Positions 12,930 to 21,862 of a stretch of DNA of 64,000 bases are shown here, piece by piece. The notes under the pieces are model-generated. The model made no database searches. It was not told the DNA's origin and worked only from the letters and a program-made list of their open reading frames with translations. The translations under genes and the position numbers were made by a program. Position 1 is the stretch's first letter, and every line of letters begins with the position of its first letter. The stretch comes from JACVRX01 sp963819885 (GTDB lineage: Bacteria > Actinomycetota > Actinomycetes > Jiangellales > Jiangellaceae): positions 210,854 through 274,853 of the forward strand of contig CAWFXV010000022.1 in NCBI GenBank assembly GCA_963819885.1, written 5' to 3'.

Positions 12930-14590
12930 TGAGCGCAACCGCCGCAGGCATCCTCCAGCTGCTTCTGCTGGTGGCTCTTCTGGCGCTTGCTCACCGGCCG
13001 CTCGGCGACTACATGGCGCGGGTTTTCGCCGGCTCCAAGCACCTGGGTGTCGAGCGGGCCTTCTATCGCGTCGTCCGGGTCGACCCGGAGGCCGACCAGC
13101 GGTGGAGCATGTACTTGATCTCGCTACTGGGCTTCTCTGCCGTGTCGGTGCTGTTCCTGTTCGGCTTCCAGCGGCTGCAGAGCTATCTGCCGCTCTCGCT
13201 GGACTTCCCCGGCGTCCCACCGGCTGGCGCCTTCAACACCGCTGTCTCGTTCGTCACGAACACGAACTGGCAGTGGTACTCCGGCGAGGCGACCATGGGC
13301 CACCTGGTGCAGATGGCCGGCCTCGCGGTCCAGAACTTCGTGTCCGCCGCGGTCGGTCTTGCGGTCGCCGTCGGGCTGATCCGCGGATTGGTGCGCACCC
13401 AGACCGACCGGCTCGGCAACTTCTGGGTCGATCTCACCCGCGCAACGGTACGAATCCTGCTGCCGCTCGCGTTCGTCTTCGCGCTCGTGCTCGTGATCGG
13501 CGGGGTGGTCCAGAACTTCGCTAGCCCGGTAGACGTCGCCACGCTCACCGGCGGTACCCAGTCGATCACGGGAGGCCCCGTCGCCTCCCAGGAGGCGATC
13601 AAGGAGCTGGGCACCAACGGCGGTGGGTTCTACAACGCGAACTCAGCGCACCCGTTCGAGAACCCCAACTCATGGACCAACCTGGTCGAGATCTTCATGC
13701 TCCTAGTCATCCCGTCCGCCCTGCCTCGCACGTACGGCCAGATGGTCGGCGACAAGCGGCAGGGCTACGCCATATTGGCCGCGATGGCGGTGCTGTGGGC
13801 CGGGTTGGTCGTCGCGACGACGGCCGCAGAGGTCACGCATCCCGGCACTGTTCCACAGTCCGTCGGCGCAGCGATGGAGGGCAAGGAGGTCCGGTTCGAC
13901 ACGTGGTCCTCGGCGCTGTTCGCGGCGTCGACAACTGGCACGTCGACCGGCGCGGTCAACGCCATGCATGACAGCTTCACCGCCGCGGGCGGTGGCGTCG
14001 TTCTCTTCAACATGATGCTCGGGGAAGTTTCGCCGGGCGGTGTGGGAGCCGGCCTGTACGGCATCGTGGTGCTGGCCATCCTGGCGGTCTTCCTGGCCGG
14101 CCTCATGGTCGGCCGGACTCCCGAGTACCTGGGCAAGAAGATCGGGCGGCGCGAGATCACGCTGGTGGCCCTCTATGTTCTGGCCGTGCCGTTCGCGTTG
14201 CTGATCGGGGCCGGTCTCGCGACCTCGTTCGATGGGCCGAAGGAAACCATCCTGAATACCGGGCCACACGGCTTCTCCGAGGTCTTATACGCGTTCACCT
14301 CCGCGAGCAACAACAACGGCAGCGCGTTCGCCGGAATCGGCGTCGGCACCACCTTCTACAACACGGCGCTTGGTCTGGCCATGCTGGTCGGCCGGTTCCT
14401 GCCGATCGTGTTTGTGCTTGCCCTGGCCGGTTCACTGGCCCGCCAGCGCCTCACCCCTGTGACGGCCGGCACGCTGCCGACGCATAAGCCGCTGTTCGTC
14501 ACCCTGCACGTGGCGACCATCGTCATTGTCGCGGGCTTGACGTTTTTTCCGGCGCTCGCACTCGGCCCGATCGCCGAGGCCCTGGTATGA
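12929..14590 (+). CDS. kdpA: KdpA, potassium channel-like subunit of Kdp ATPase
   Basis: The 553-residue integral membrane protein has about ten spans and four selectivity-loop regions of the potassium-channel superfamily: FVTNTNWQWYSGE, ELGTNGGGFYNANSAHPFENP, FAASTTGTSTGAV and TSASNNNGSAFAG. These loops bind K+ with micromolar affinity, and KdpA passes the ion across the membrane in response to ATP hydrolysis by KdpB. The length is normal (about 555). The start overlaps the kdpF stop. Confidence 0.96.
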   Translation: MSATAAGILQLLLLVALLALAHRPLGDYMARVFAGSKHLGVERAFYRVVRVDPEADQRWSMYLISLLGFSAVSVLFLFGFQRLQSYLPLSLDFPGVPPAGAFNTAVSFVTNTNWQWYSGEATMGHLVQMAGLAVQNFVSAAVGLAVAVGLIRGLVRTQTDRLGNFWVDLTRATVRILLPLAFVFALVLVIGGVVQNFASPVDVATLTGGTQSITGGPVASQEAIKELGTNGGGFYNANSAHPFENPNSWTNLVEIFMLLVIPSALPRTYGQMVGDKRQGYAILAAMAVLWAGLVVATTAAEVTHPGTVPQSVGAAMEGKEVRFDTWSSALFAASTTGTSTGAVNAMHDSFTAAGGGVVLFNMMLGEVSPGGVGAGLYGIVVLAILAVFLAGLMVGRTPEYLGKKIGRREITLVALYVLAVPFALLIGAGLATSFDGPKETILNTGPHGFSEVLYAFTSASNNNGSAFAGIGVGTTFYNTALGLAMLVGRFLPIVFVLALAGSLARQRLTPVTAGTLPTHKPLFVTLHVATIVIVAGLTFFPALALGPIAEALV

Positions 14591-14621
14591 GCGCCACCCA
14601 GGTCCTGCCATGGAGAGTCCA

Positions 14622-16703
14622 GTGACCACCATTACGCCCGCCGCCCCACCTGAGGCGAAGCAGCTTCCCGGCCGGGTCGGCGCGGGCCTGTTCGAGCCGC
14701 GCCAGCTCCTTGCCGCCCTGCCGGACGCGATCAAGAAGCTCGACCCGCGGCACATGGTCAAATCCCCGGTCATGTTCGTCGTCGAGGTCGGCGCCGTTCT
14801 CACGACGGTTCTCGCCATCGTCGACCCCAGCACGTTCTCCTGGTGGGTGGTCGCATGGCTGTGGCTCACGGTGATCTTCGCCAACCTGGCCGAGGCAGTA
14901 GCCGAGGGCCGCGGCCGGGCGCAGGCAGCTACGCTGCGGGCGACTAAGAAGGAAACGCCGGCTCGGCTCCTGGTCAAGGGCGCTGAGAACGTCGTCCCCA
15001 GCGCGAGCCTGAAGCCCGGCGACGTGGTGGTGGTCGAGGCCGGAGAGATCATCCCCGGCGATGGCGACGTCATCGACGGGGTCGCCAGCGTGGACGAGTC
15101 CGCGATCACCGGCGAGTCCGCGCCGGTCATCCGCGAGTCCGGCGGCGACCGCTCGGCCGTCACCGGCGGGACGAAGGTGCTCTCGGACCGCATCGTGGTG
15201 CAGATCACCGCAAAGCAGGGCGAGAGTTTTGTCGACCGGATGATCGCCCTGGTCGAGGGCGCCCGGCGGCAGAAGACGCCGAACGAGATCGCGCTTAACA
15301 TCCTGCTGGCGAGTCTGACAATCGTGTTCCTGCTGGCAGTGGCAACGCTGCAGCCGTTCGCGGGGTATGCGGGCGAACTCCAGTCGATCATCGTCCTGGT
15401 GGCGCTGCTGGTCTGCCTCATCCCGACGACGATCGGAGCACTGCTATCGGCAATCGGCATCGCCGGCATGGACCGGCTGGTTCAGCGCAACGTGCTGGCC
15501 ATGTCCGGACGAGCCGTCGAGGCAGCAGGTGACGTCAACGTCCTGCTGCTCGACAAGACCGGGACCATCACCCTCGGCGACCGGCAGGCGGTGGAGTTCA
15601 TGCCGGTCGACGGCGTCACGGCGATGGAACTGGCGGACGCCGCGCAGCTATCCAGCATGGCCGATGCGACCCCCGAGGGCCGCTCGGTCGTCGTCCTGGC
15701 CAAGCGTGTGTTCGGCCTGCGTGAGCGCGCCGCCGGAGAGCTGCCGCAAGCGACCTTCGTGGCGTTCTCCGCCGAGACCCGGATGTCCGGCGTCGACCTT
15801 GACAGCGACCGAAGCATCCGCAAGGGCGCCGCGGCGTCGGTGCTCACCTGGGTCCGTCACCACGGCGGCCGACCCACTGCGGAGATCGACGGTTTCATCG
15901 ACAGCGTCGCCGCGGCTGGCGGCACACCACTCGTCGTGGCCGAGATCGCCGACGGAACAGCGCGCGCCCTGGGCGTCGTGCATCTGGCCGACGTCGTCAA
16001 GCACGGGATGCGCGAGCGATTCGACGAGCTGCGCGCGATGGGTATCCGCACAGTCATGGTCACCGGTGACAACCCGGTCACGGCCAAAGCGATCGCAGAG
16101 CAGTCCGGCGTGGACGACTTCCTGGCCGAGGCCAAGCCCGAGGACAAAATGGCGCTAATCAAGCGCGAGCAGGCGGGAGGTCGGCTGATCGCGATGACCG
16201 GTGACGGCACCAATGACGCACCGGCGCTCGCACAAGCCGACGTGGGTGTCGCGATGAACACCGGCACATCGGCGGCGAAGGAAGCCGGGAACATGGTCGA
16301 CCTCGACTCCAACCCGACGAAGCTGATCGAGATCGTCGAGATCGGCAAGCAGCTGCTCATCACCCGCGGTGCTCTCACGACCTTCTCCATCGCTAACGAC
16401 GTCGCCAAGTACTTCGCGATCATCCCGGCGATGTTTGCGGCCGTGTACCCGCAGCTCGACTCGATCAACATCATGGGCCTGGCGACTCCGCGATCGGCGA
16501 TCGTGTCGGCGGTGATCTTCAACGCGCTGATCATCATCGCGCTGATCCCGCTCGCCCTGCGCGGCGTCCGCTACCGGCCGGTTGCGGCGGCGGAGCTGCT
16601 ACGCCGGAACGCGCTGATCTATGGCCTGGGCGGCATCATCGTCCCGTTCATCGGAATCAAGCTGCTCGACCTGTTCGTCTCGATGATTCCTGGGATCGGG
16701 TGA
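14622..16703 (+). CDS. kdpB: KdpB, P-type ATPase subunit
   Basis: The protein has about 693 residues. The phosphorylation motif DKTGTITLGD, the actuator motif ITGESAPV, and the hinge TGDGTNDAPALAQADVGVAM identify a type IA P-ATPase. The Kdp-specific nucleotide-domain block FSAETRMSGVD is present. The conserved LDPRHMVKSPVMFVVEVGA start and a C-terminal membrane pair ending VSMIPGIG make it full length. I prefer GTG 14622, which has GGAGAG five bases upstream; ATG 14610 is an alternative. It lies 31 bases after kdpA, and its stop overlaps the kdpC GTG. Confidence 0.95.
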   Translation: MTTITPAAPPEAKQLPGRVGAGLFEPRQLLAALPDAIKKLDPRHMVKSPVMFVVEVGAVLTTVLAIVDPSTFSWWVVAWLWLTVIFANLAEAVAEGRGRAQAATLRATKKETPARLLVKGAENVVPSASLKPGDVVVVEAGEIIPGDGDVIDGVASVDESAITGESAPVIRESGGDRSAVTGGTKVLSDRIVVQITAKQGESFVDRMIALVEGARRQKTPNEIALNILLASLTIVFLLAVATLQPFAGYAGELQSIIVLVALLVCLIPTTIGALLSAIGIAGMDRLVQRNVLAMSGRAVEAAGDVNVLLLDKTGTITLGDRQAVEFMPVDGVTAMELADAAQLSSMADATPEGRSVVVLAKRVFGLRERAAGELPQATFVAFSAETRMSGVDLDSDRSIRKGAAASVLTWVRHHGGRPTAEIDGFIDSVAAAGGTPLVVAEIADGTARALGVVHLADVVKHGMRERFDELRAMGIRTVMVTGDNPVTAKAIAEQSGVDDFLAEAKPEDKMALIKREQAGGRLIAMTGDGTNDAPALAQADVGVAMNTGTSAAKEAGNMVDLDSNPTKLIEIVEIGKQLLITRGALTTFSIANDVAKYFAIIPAMFAAVYPQLDSINIMGLATPRSAIVSAVIFNALIIIALIPLALRGVRYRPVAAAELLRRNALIYGLGGIIVPFIGIKLLDLFVSMIPGIG

Positions 16704-17293
16704 TAGCAGTGTTCGCCAACGCGTTGCGGCAGAGCTGGGCGGGCCTTCGGGTCCTGCTCGCGTTCACAATCGTGCTCGGACTGGGATATCCGCTCGCGGT
16801 CGCCGGGATTTCGCAACTGCTGATGAACGACCAGGCCAACGGCTCGTTAGTGGAGCGCGACGGCGACATCGTAGGTTCCTCCTTGATCGGGCAGACCTTC
16901 GAGGGCCCGGAATGGTTCCACTCGCGCCCGTCGGCTGCCGGTGACGGATACGATCCGCTGGCGACCGCCGGCTCCAATCTGGGCCCGGAGAGCGAGGACC
17001 TGCTCGCTCTGGTCGAAGAGCGCCGGCTGGCCGTGGCTGAGGAGGACGGCGTCGACCCGGCGGACGTCCCACCGGATGCGCTGACCGCCTCGGCGAGCGG
17101 GCTCGACCCGCACATCTCACCCAAGTACGCCTACCAGCAGGTCGACCGGATCGCCGCGGATCGCGGCCTGGCCCCGGCCGACGTCCGCGCGCTCGTCGAC
17201 GATCACGCACAGGGGCGGGCGCTGGGCTTCCTGGGCGGCGAAGGGGTCAACGTCCTCCAGCTCAACCTCGCCCTCGACGCCCTGTCGGAATGA
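16700..17293 (+). CDS. kdpC: KdpC subunit
   Basis: The 197-residue protein has one N-terminal membrane span (LLAFTIVLGLGYPLAVAGIS), then GSLIGQTFEGPEWF-like sequence (here SSLIGQTFEGPEWFHSRPSA) and GLDPHISPKYAYQQVDRIA, the signature blocks of KdpC. KdpC supports nucleotide binding and complex assembly. It is a little longer than average, with an acidic insertion around residues 105-130. The GTG overlaps the kdpB stop as GTGA. Confidence 0.95.
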   Translation: MIAVFANALRQSWAGLRVLLAFTIVLGLGYPLAVAGISQLLMNDQANGSLVERDGDIVGSSLIGQTFEGPEWFHSRPSAAGDGYDPLATAGSNLGPESEDLLALVEERRLAVAEEDGVDPADVPPDALTASASGLDPHISPKYAYQQVDRIAADRGLAPADVRALVDDHAQGRALGFLGGEGVNVLQLNLALDALSE

Positions 17294-17294
17294 C

Positions 17295-19952
17295 GTGGCC
17301 ATTTCCGAGGACGCGGATCGGCAGGTGGCGGCGGTCCGTGCGGTAGTGGCGCATGCTGGAGGCGTGCGACGTGGTGTGCTTCGGGTCTACCTCGGTGCCG
17401 CACCGGGGGTGGGCAAGACCTACGACATGCTTTCGGAGGGCCGCCGCCGGCAGGAACGCGGCACCGACGTGGTCGTCGGGTTCGTCGAGACGCACGGCCG
17501 CGTGCACACCGCCGATCTGTTGGCGGGGATGGAGATCATCCCTCGCCGGACCATGACATACCGTGGCGCCGACTTCACCGAGATGGACCTCGACGCGGTG
17601 CTGGCGCGCGCACCGAAGGTGGCGCTGGTCGACGAGCTGGCGCACACGAACGTGCCTGGGTCGCGGAACGAAAAACGCTGGCAGGACATCGACGAGGTGC
17701 TGGCAGCCGGCATCGACGTCATCTCGACGGTGAACATCCAGCACCTCGAGTCGCTCAACGACGTCGTGGAGGCGATCACCGGCGTCAAGCAGCGGGAGAC
17801 CGTGCCGGACGAGGTCGTCCGACGTGCCGACCAGATCGAGCTTGTCGACATGACCCCGGAGGCGCTACGAAGGCGGCTGGCCCACGGCAACGTCTATGCG
17901 CCGGAGAAGATCGACGCGGCGCTGGCCAACTACTTCCGGGTCGGGAACCTGACGGCCTTGCGAGAACTGGCGCTGCTCTGGCTCGCCGACCGTGTTGATG
18001 ACGCTCTGGAGGCTTACCGCGAGCAGCACGACATCGCCGACAGCTGGCCCGCCCGCGAGCGCATCGTCGTGGCGCTCACCGGTGGCACCGAAGGGGAAAC
18101 GCTGTTGCGTCGGGCTGGTCAGATGGCCCGCCGCCGCGCCGGCGGCGAGCTGCTCGCCGTGCATGTGTCGCGTAGCGACGGCCTAGCCGGCGTTTCGCCT
18201 GCCGCGCTCGCCCATCAGCGGGAGTTGGTCGAGAACCTCGGTGGAACTTTCCATACCGTCGTCGGCGACGACGTGCCCGAAGCCGTCCTCGACTTCGCCC
18301 GCGGTGTCAACGCCACCGTGATTGTGATCGGCGTGAGCCGCCGGCCGCGCTGGAAGGCCCTCTTCAGCGAAGGGGTTGGCGCCGCCGTCACCCGGCTGTC
18401 CGGGCCGATCGACGTGCATGTAGTCACGCACGAGGAGGCAGCCGGTCGCGGTGACCGGCTGCCACCGCGAGCCGAGGCGCTTGGCCGGCGCCGTCGTCTC
18501 ACCGGTTGGGTACTCGCGGTGCTCGGCCCAGTCGTCCTCACGGTCATCCTGACCACTCTGGTCGGCGACCACGGGCTGTCGACAGACCTCATGCTCTTTC
18601 TCGCCCTCACCGTCGGCGTTGCGCTGATCGGTGGACTATGGCCGGCTTTGACGGTCGCCGTCGGGGGCAGTCTGCTGCTCAACTACTACCTCACCCCCCC
18701 GGTCCACACCTGGACGATCGCCGACCCGGAGAACGCGCTGGCCCTGGTCGTGTTCGTTCTCGTGGCCGTGGGCGTGGCCTCGATCGTCGATGTCGCTGCT
18801 CGGCGGACCGTTCAGGCCGCGCATGACCGGGCCGAGTCCGAGACGTTGAGCGTCCTGGCCAGCAGTGTTCTCCGCGGACAGAACACGGTTGTCGCTGTTC
18901 TGGAACGGCTGCGAGAAACCTTCGCCATGTCCTCAGCGACGCTGCTCGAGCGGGCCGACGAGCACTCGCCATGGCAGCAGGTGGCCGCATCGGGCCCGGC
19001 ACCGTGCGCGACTCCGGAAGAAGCGGACGTCGAAGTGTTGGTGTCGCCCACGCTGGCCCTGGCCATGCGTGGACGGGTGCTTCCAGCCGACGATCGGCGG
19101 GTGCTGGAGGCGTTCGCGGCCCAGGCAGCCGTGGTACTCGACCGGGAGCGGCTGCGCCAACAGGCCGGTGAAGCTCGGCAGCTCGAGCAGGGCAATACCA
19201 TCCGAACCGCGCTGCTGGCGGCGGTGTCCCACGACCTCCGCACTCCGCTCGCCTCGATCCGCGCGGCCGTCGGCAGCCTCCGTCAGACCGACGTGAAATG
19301 GAGCGCCGACGACGAGGCCGAGCTGCTGGCCACCGTCGACGTCGCGACCACGCGGCTCGAGCGGCTGATCGACAACCTACTGGACCTGTCCCGGCTGCAG
19401 ACCGGGGCGGTACGACCGCTGACACGTCCGGTCAGCCTCGACGAGATCGTGCCCAGGGCGACCGAGGGCCTTCCCGGCGACCGGATTCGGATCGACGTCC
19501 CGGAGACGCTGCCACTCGTGAATACAGACCCAGGCCTGATCGAGCGGGTCGTCGCCAACATTGTCGAGAATGCCCTGCGCTACGGGCCGGAGGATCTCCC
19601 GGTGGTAGTGAGTGCCTCCGACTTCGGGCACGCCGTCGAGCTCCGCGTCGTCGACCGGGGCCGCGGAGTCCCCGACGAGGCAAAAGCAACGATGTTCGAG
19701 TCCTTCCAGCGCCTCGGTGACTCCCGGACCAGCGAGGGCGTCGGGCTCGGTCTGGCGGTCGCGCGCGGTTTCGTCGAGGCCGTCGGAGGGACGCTGCTTG
19801 CCGAGGACACCCCCGGCGGCGGGCTGACTATGGTCGTCTCGCTGCCGACTGCGGACAGCACCGAAACCGGTGAGTCCGTCGCGGCCATCGAGGATGAGAC
19901 GCGGGACGGGCGGACCGCCGCCGCCGCTTCAGCGCCGGGAACGGCATTGTGA
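17295..19952 (+). CDS. kdpD: KdpD, osmosensitive K+ sensor histidine kinase
   Basis: The 885-residue protein has, in order: a KdpD N-terminal domain with Walker A GAAPGVGKTYDML and VDELAHTNVPGSRN; a universal-stress-protein domain (about 250-370, IVIGVSRRPRW); four clustered membrane spans (DUF4118, about 395-500); a GAF-like linker; a HisKA box with VSHDLRTPLASIRA (phospho-His); and a HATPase with NIVENALRYGP and GVGLGLAVARGFV. It senses K+ limitation and turgor and phosphorylates KdpE. GTG 17295 sits one base after kdpC; GTG 17364 is possible but has a crowded ribosome-binding site. The stop overlaps kdpE. Confidence 0.94.
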   Translation: MAISEDADRQVAAVRAVVAHAGGVRRGVLRVYLGAAPGVGKTYDMLSEGRRRQERGTDVVVGFVETHGRVHTADLLAGMEIIPRRTMTYRGADFTEMDLDAVLARAPKVALVDELAHTNVPGSRNEKRWQDIDEVLAAGIDVISTVNIQHLESLNDVVEAITGVKQRETVPDEVVRRADQIELVDMTPEALRRRLAHGNVYAPEKIDAALANYFRVGNLTALRELALLWLADRVDDALEAYREQHDIADSWPARERIVVALTGGTEGETLLRRAGQMARRRAGGELLAVHVSRSDGLAGVSPAALAHQRELVENLGGTFHTVVGDDVPEAVLDFARGVNATVIVIGVSRRPRWKALFSEGVGAAVTRLSGPIDVHVVTHEEAAGRGDRLPPRAEALGRRRRLTGWVLAVLGPVVLTVILTTLVGDHGLSTDLMLFLALTVGVALIGGLWPALTVAVGGSLLLNYYLTPPVHTWTIADPENALALVVFVLVAVGVASIVDVAARRTVQAAHDRAESETLSVLASSVLRGQNTVVAVLERLRETFAMSSATLLERADEHSPWQQVAASGPAPCATPEEADVEVLVSPTLALAMRGRVLPADDRRVLEAFAAQAAVVLDRERLRQQAGEARQLEQGNTIRTALLAAVSHDLRTPLASIRAAVGSLRQTDVKWSADDEAELLATVDVATTRLERLIDNLLDLSRLQTGAVRPLTRPVSLDEIVPRATEGLPGDRIRIDVPETLPLVNTDPGLIERVVANIVENALRYGPEDLPVVVSASDFGHAVELRVVDRGRGVPDEAKATMFESFQRLGDSRTSEGVGLGLAVARGFVEAVGGTLLAEDTPGGGLTMVVSLPTADSTETGESVAAIEDETRDGRTAAAASAPGTAL

Positions 19953-20623
19953 GCCGCGTCCTCGTCGTGGACGACGAACCGACGTTGGTTCGGGCGCTCG
20001 CGATCAACCTCCGGGCCCGTGGATGGGAGGTCGTGACCGCGTACGACGGGACGGGAGCGCTCCAAGCCGCGAGCGACCGGCACCCGGACGTCGTCGTGCT
20101 CGATCTGGGTCTGCCGGATATCGACGGCGTGGAGGTGATCCGCGGCCTGCGCGGCTGGACCCGAGTACCAATCATCGTGCTTTCTGCACGGCAAGTCTCT
20201 GACGACAAAGTCGAGGCGCTCGATGCCGGTGCGGACGATTACATGACCAAACCGTTCGGGATGGACGAACTGCTCGCCCGCTTACGGGCCGCGTTGCGGC
20301 GCGTGGCGCCCGCTGAAGAGGAGGCGGTCATCGCGGCGGGGGAACTGTCGGTCGACCTCGTTCGCAAGAAGGTGACCCGCGCCCGAGTCGACGTCCGGCT
20401 CACCCCGACGGAATGGCAGCTACTCGAGGTTCTCGTTCGCGCCCGCGGAAAGTTGGTCAGTCGGCAGCAGCTGCTGCACGAGGTATGGGGGCCCGCGTAC
20501 AACTCGGAGACGAACTACCTGCGCGTGTACACCGCCCAACTTCGCCGCAAGCTCGAACAAGATCCGGCGCACCCCCGGCACATCATCACCGAGCCGGGCA
20601 TGGGCTACCGGTTCGAGGTCTGA
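19949..20623 (+). CDS. kdpE: KdpE, response regulator of the kdp operon
   Basis: The 224-residue OmpR/PhoB-type regulator has a receiver domain with acidic pocket VVDDEP, phospho-Asp in VVLDLGLPDIDG, and Lys in DDYMTKPFG. A winged helix follows, with LTPTEWQLLEVLVRARGKLV, RQQLLHEVWG and the end PGMGYRFEV. Phosphorylated KdpE activates kdp transcription; the repeats at 12631-12680 are plausible sites. The GTG overlaps the kdpD stop. This completes a kdpFABCDE operon with every junction coupled or nearly so. Confidence 0.95.
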   Translation: MSRVLVVDDEPTLVRALAINLRARGWEVVTAYDGTGALQAASDRHPDVVVLDLGLPDIDGVEVIRGLRGWTRVPIIVLSARQVSDDKVEALDAGADDYMTKPFGMDELLARLRAALRRVAPAEEEAVIAAGELSVDLVRKKVTRARVDVRLTPTEWQLLEVLVRARGKLVSRQQLLHEVWGPAYNSETNYLRVYTAQLRRKLEQDPAHPRHIITEPGMGYRFEV

Positions 20624-20683
20624 GCCCAGCTTGTTGCGCACCGGGCACCAGCCGTAGCCGCCGTCGGCATCGGCACCCTTTGC

Positions 20684-20773
20684 ATTGGCACGCCCACCTG
20701 CGATTGGCACGGTGAACCGTTGCTCGCGGGTCCGATTTCAGCCGATCTGTGGACCCGCTCGACGTGCCAATCG
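20684..20773. repeat. Intergenic palindromic element with ATTGGCACG ends, copy A
   Basis: CGATTGGCACG at 20701-20711 and CGTGCCAATCG at 20763-20773 are perfect 11-bp inverted repeats. A further direct copy, ATTGGCACG, is at 20684-20692. The interior has AACCG, then GCGGGTCC paired with GGACCCGC. The element fills the gap between the convergent kdpE and pirin genes and may also end their transcription. A related element is at 37804-37897. Confidence 0.65.
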
Positions 20774-20787
20774 TCAGAGCGAGAGGG

Positions 20788-21774
20788 TCAGCGAGCCACT
20801 TCGGGGTCGAGGTCGGCGGCCGTGTGGTGCGGCACTTCGGTCTGACCGAGTCGGCCGGCCTGGAAGTCCTCGATCGCCTCGACGATCTCGGCGGAAGTGT
20901 TCATGACGAACGGACCGTAACGAGCCACCGGCTCTCGAATCGGTAGCCCGCCGAGCACCAGGACGTCCCAGCCGAGGGCCGGCGACGGCTGAGCGTCGGC
21001 CGCGCGCATGGTCAAGGCTTCGCCGGCACCGAACACCGCGAGCTGGCCCTCGTCCAGCGGCTGCCCGAGCGGTCCTACGTGGCCGCGGCCTGACAGCACG
21101 TATGCGAGCGCATTGAAATCGGCCGGCCAGGGCAGATCCAGCTTGGCGCCGGGCGCGATGGTCGCATGCAGGTAGGTGATCGGCGTGAACGTCACGCCGG
21201 GCCCGTCGTAGCCGCCGAGGGAGCCGGCGATCAGCCGGATCAACGATCCGCCGTCGGCGCTGGAGATCAGCCGGACGTCCCCGGCATCGATGTCTTGATA
21301 ACGCGGGGGCGTCCACTTCAGCGACTTCGGCAGGTTCACCCAGAGCTGTACGCCGTGGAACAGCCCGCCCTTGACCACGAACTCCTGCGGCGGGAGTTCG
21401 CTGTGCAGAATGCCTGCCCCGGCGGTCATCCACTGAGTCGTGCCATCGGTGAGCAGCCCGCCGCCGCCGGTGGAATCCTTGTGCTCGAATGCACCGTCGA
21501 GCATGTACGTGACCGTCTCGAAGCCACGATGCGGATGCCAAGGCGCACCCTTGGCCTCACCGGGCCCGTACTGGACTGCCCCCATGTGATCCAGGAGCAG
21601 AAACGGGTCGGCGAGGCTGAGGTCCATCCCAGGAAACGGCCGGCGGACGACGAATCCCTCGCCCTCGAGCTGACGATGAGCGGTGACAACCTTGCCGACG
21701 CCGCGCCAATCGGTGCCGGTCGGCACGGTGGCCAGTCGGGGAAGGGTGAGGGTGTCGGCGGTCACGGCGGGCAT
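20788..21774 (-). CDS. Pirin family protein
   Basis: The 328-residue bicupin has FPGMDLSLADPFLLLDHMG, then PHRGFETVTYMLDGAFEHKD with the clustered His and Glu that bind iron in pirins, and WMTAGAGILHSE. A C-terminal half follows with RGHVGPLG. Bacterial pirins are linked to redox sensing, and some have quercetin 2,3-dioxygenase activity; the substrate here is unknown. The ATG at 21774 has GAGGAG at the right distance; longer in-frame starts upstream have no pirin-like sequence. It lies 88 bases downstream of the GMC oxidoreductase on the same strand. Confidence 0.9.
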   Translation of the reverse strand: MPAVTADTLTLPRLATVPTGTDWRGVGKVVTAHRQLEGEGFVVRRPFPGMDLSLADPFLLLDHMGAVQYGPGEAKGAPWHPHRGFETVTYMLDGAFEHKDSTGGGGLLTDGTTQWMTAGAGILHSELPPQEFVVKGGLFHGVQLWVNLPKSLKWTPPRYQDIDAGDVRLISSADGGSLIRLIAGSLGGYDGPGVTFTPITYLHATIAPGAKLDLPWPADFNALAYVLSGRGHVGPLGQPLDEGQLAVFGAGEALTMRAADAQPSPALGWDVLVLGGLPIREPVARYGPFVMNTSAEIVEAIEDFQAGRLGQTEVPHHTAADLDPEVAR

Positions 21775-21862
21775 CGGCACGCTCCTCGGCTCGTCCTGTG
21801 CCTGCTTCAGCACCGTTGACGCGTCAATAATTCCGGCGCAGTCGACACCAGCCGGGTGAGCC

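Noticed and set aside
20624..20787. Small protein-coding frames after kdpE
   Set aside because: No start with a ribosome-binding site and no conserved sequence; the gap is better explained by the palindromic element.
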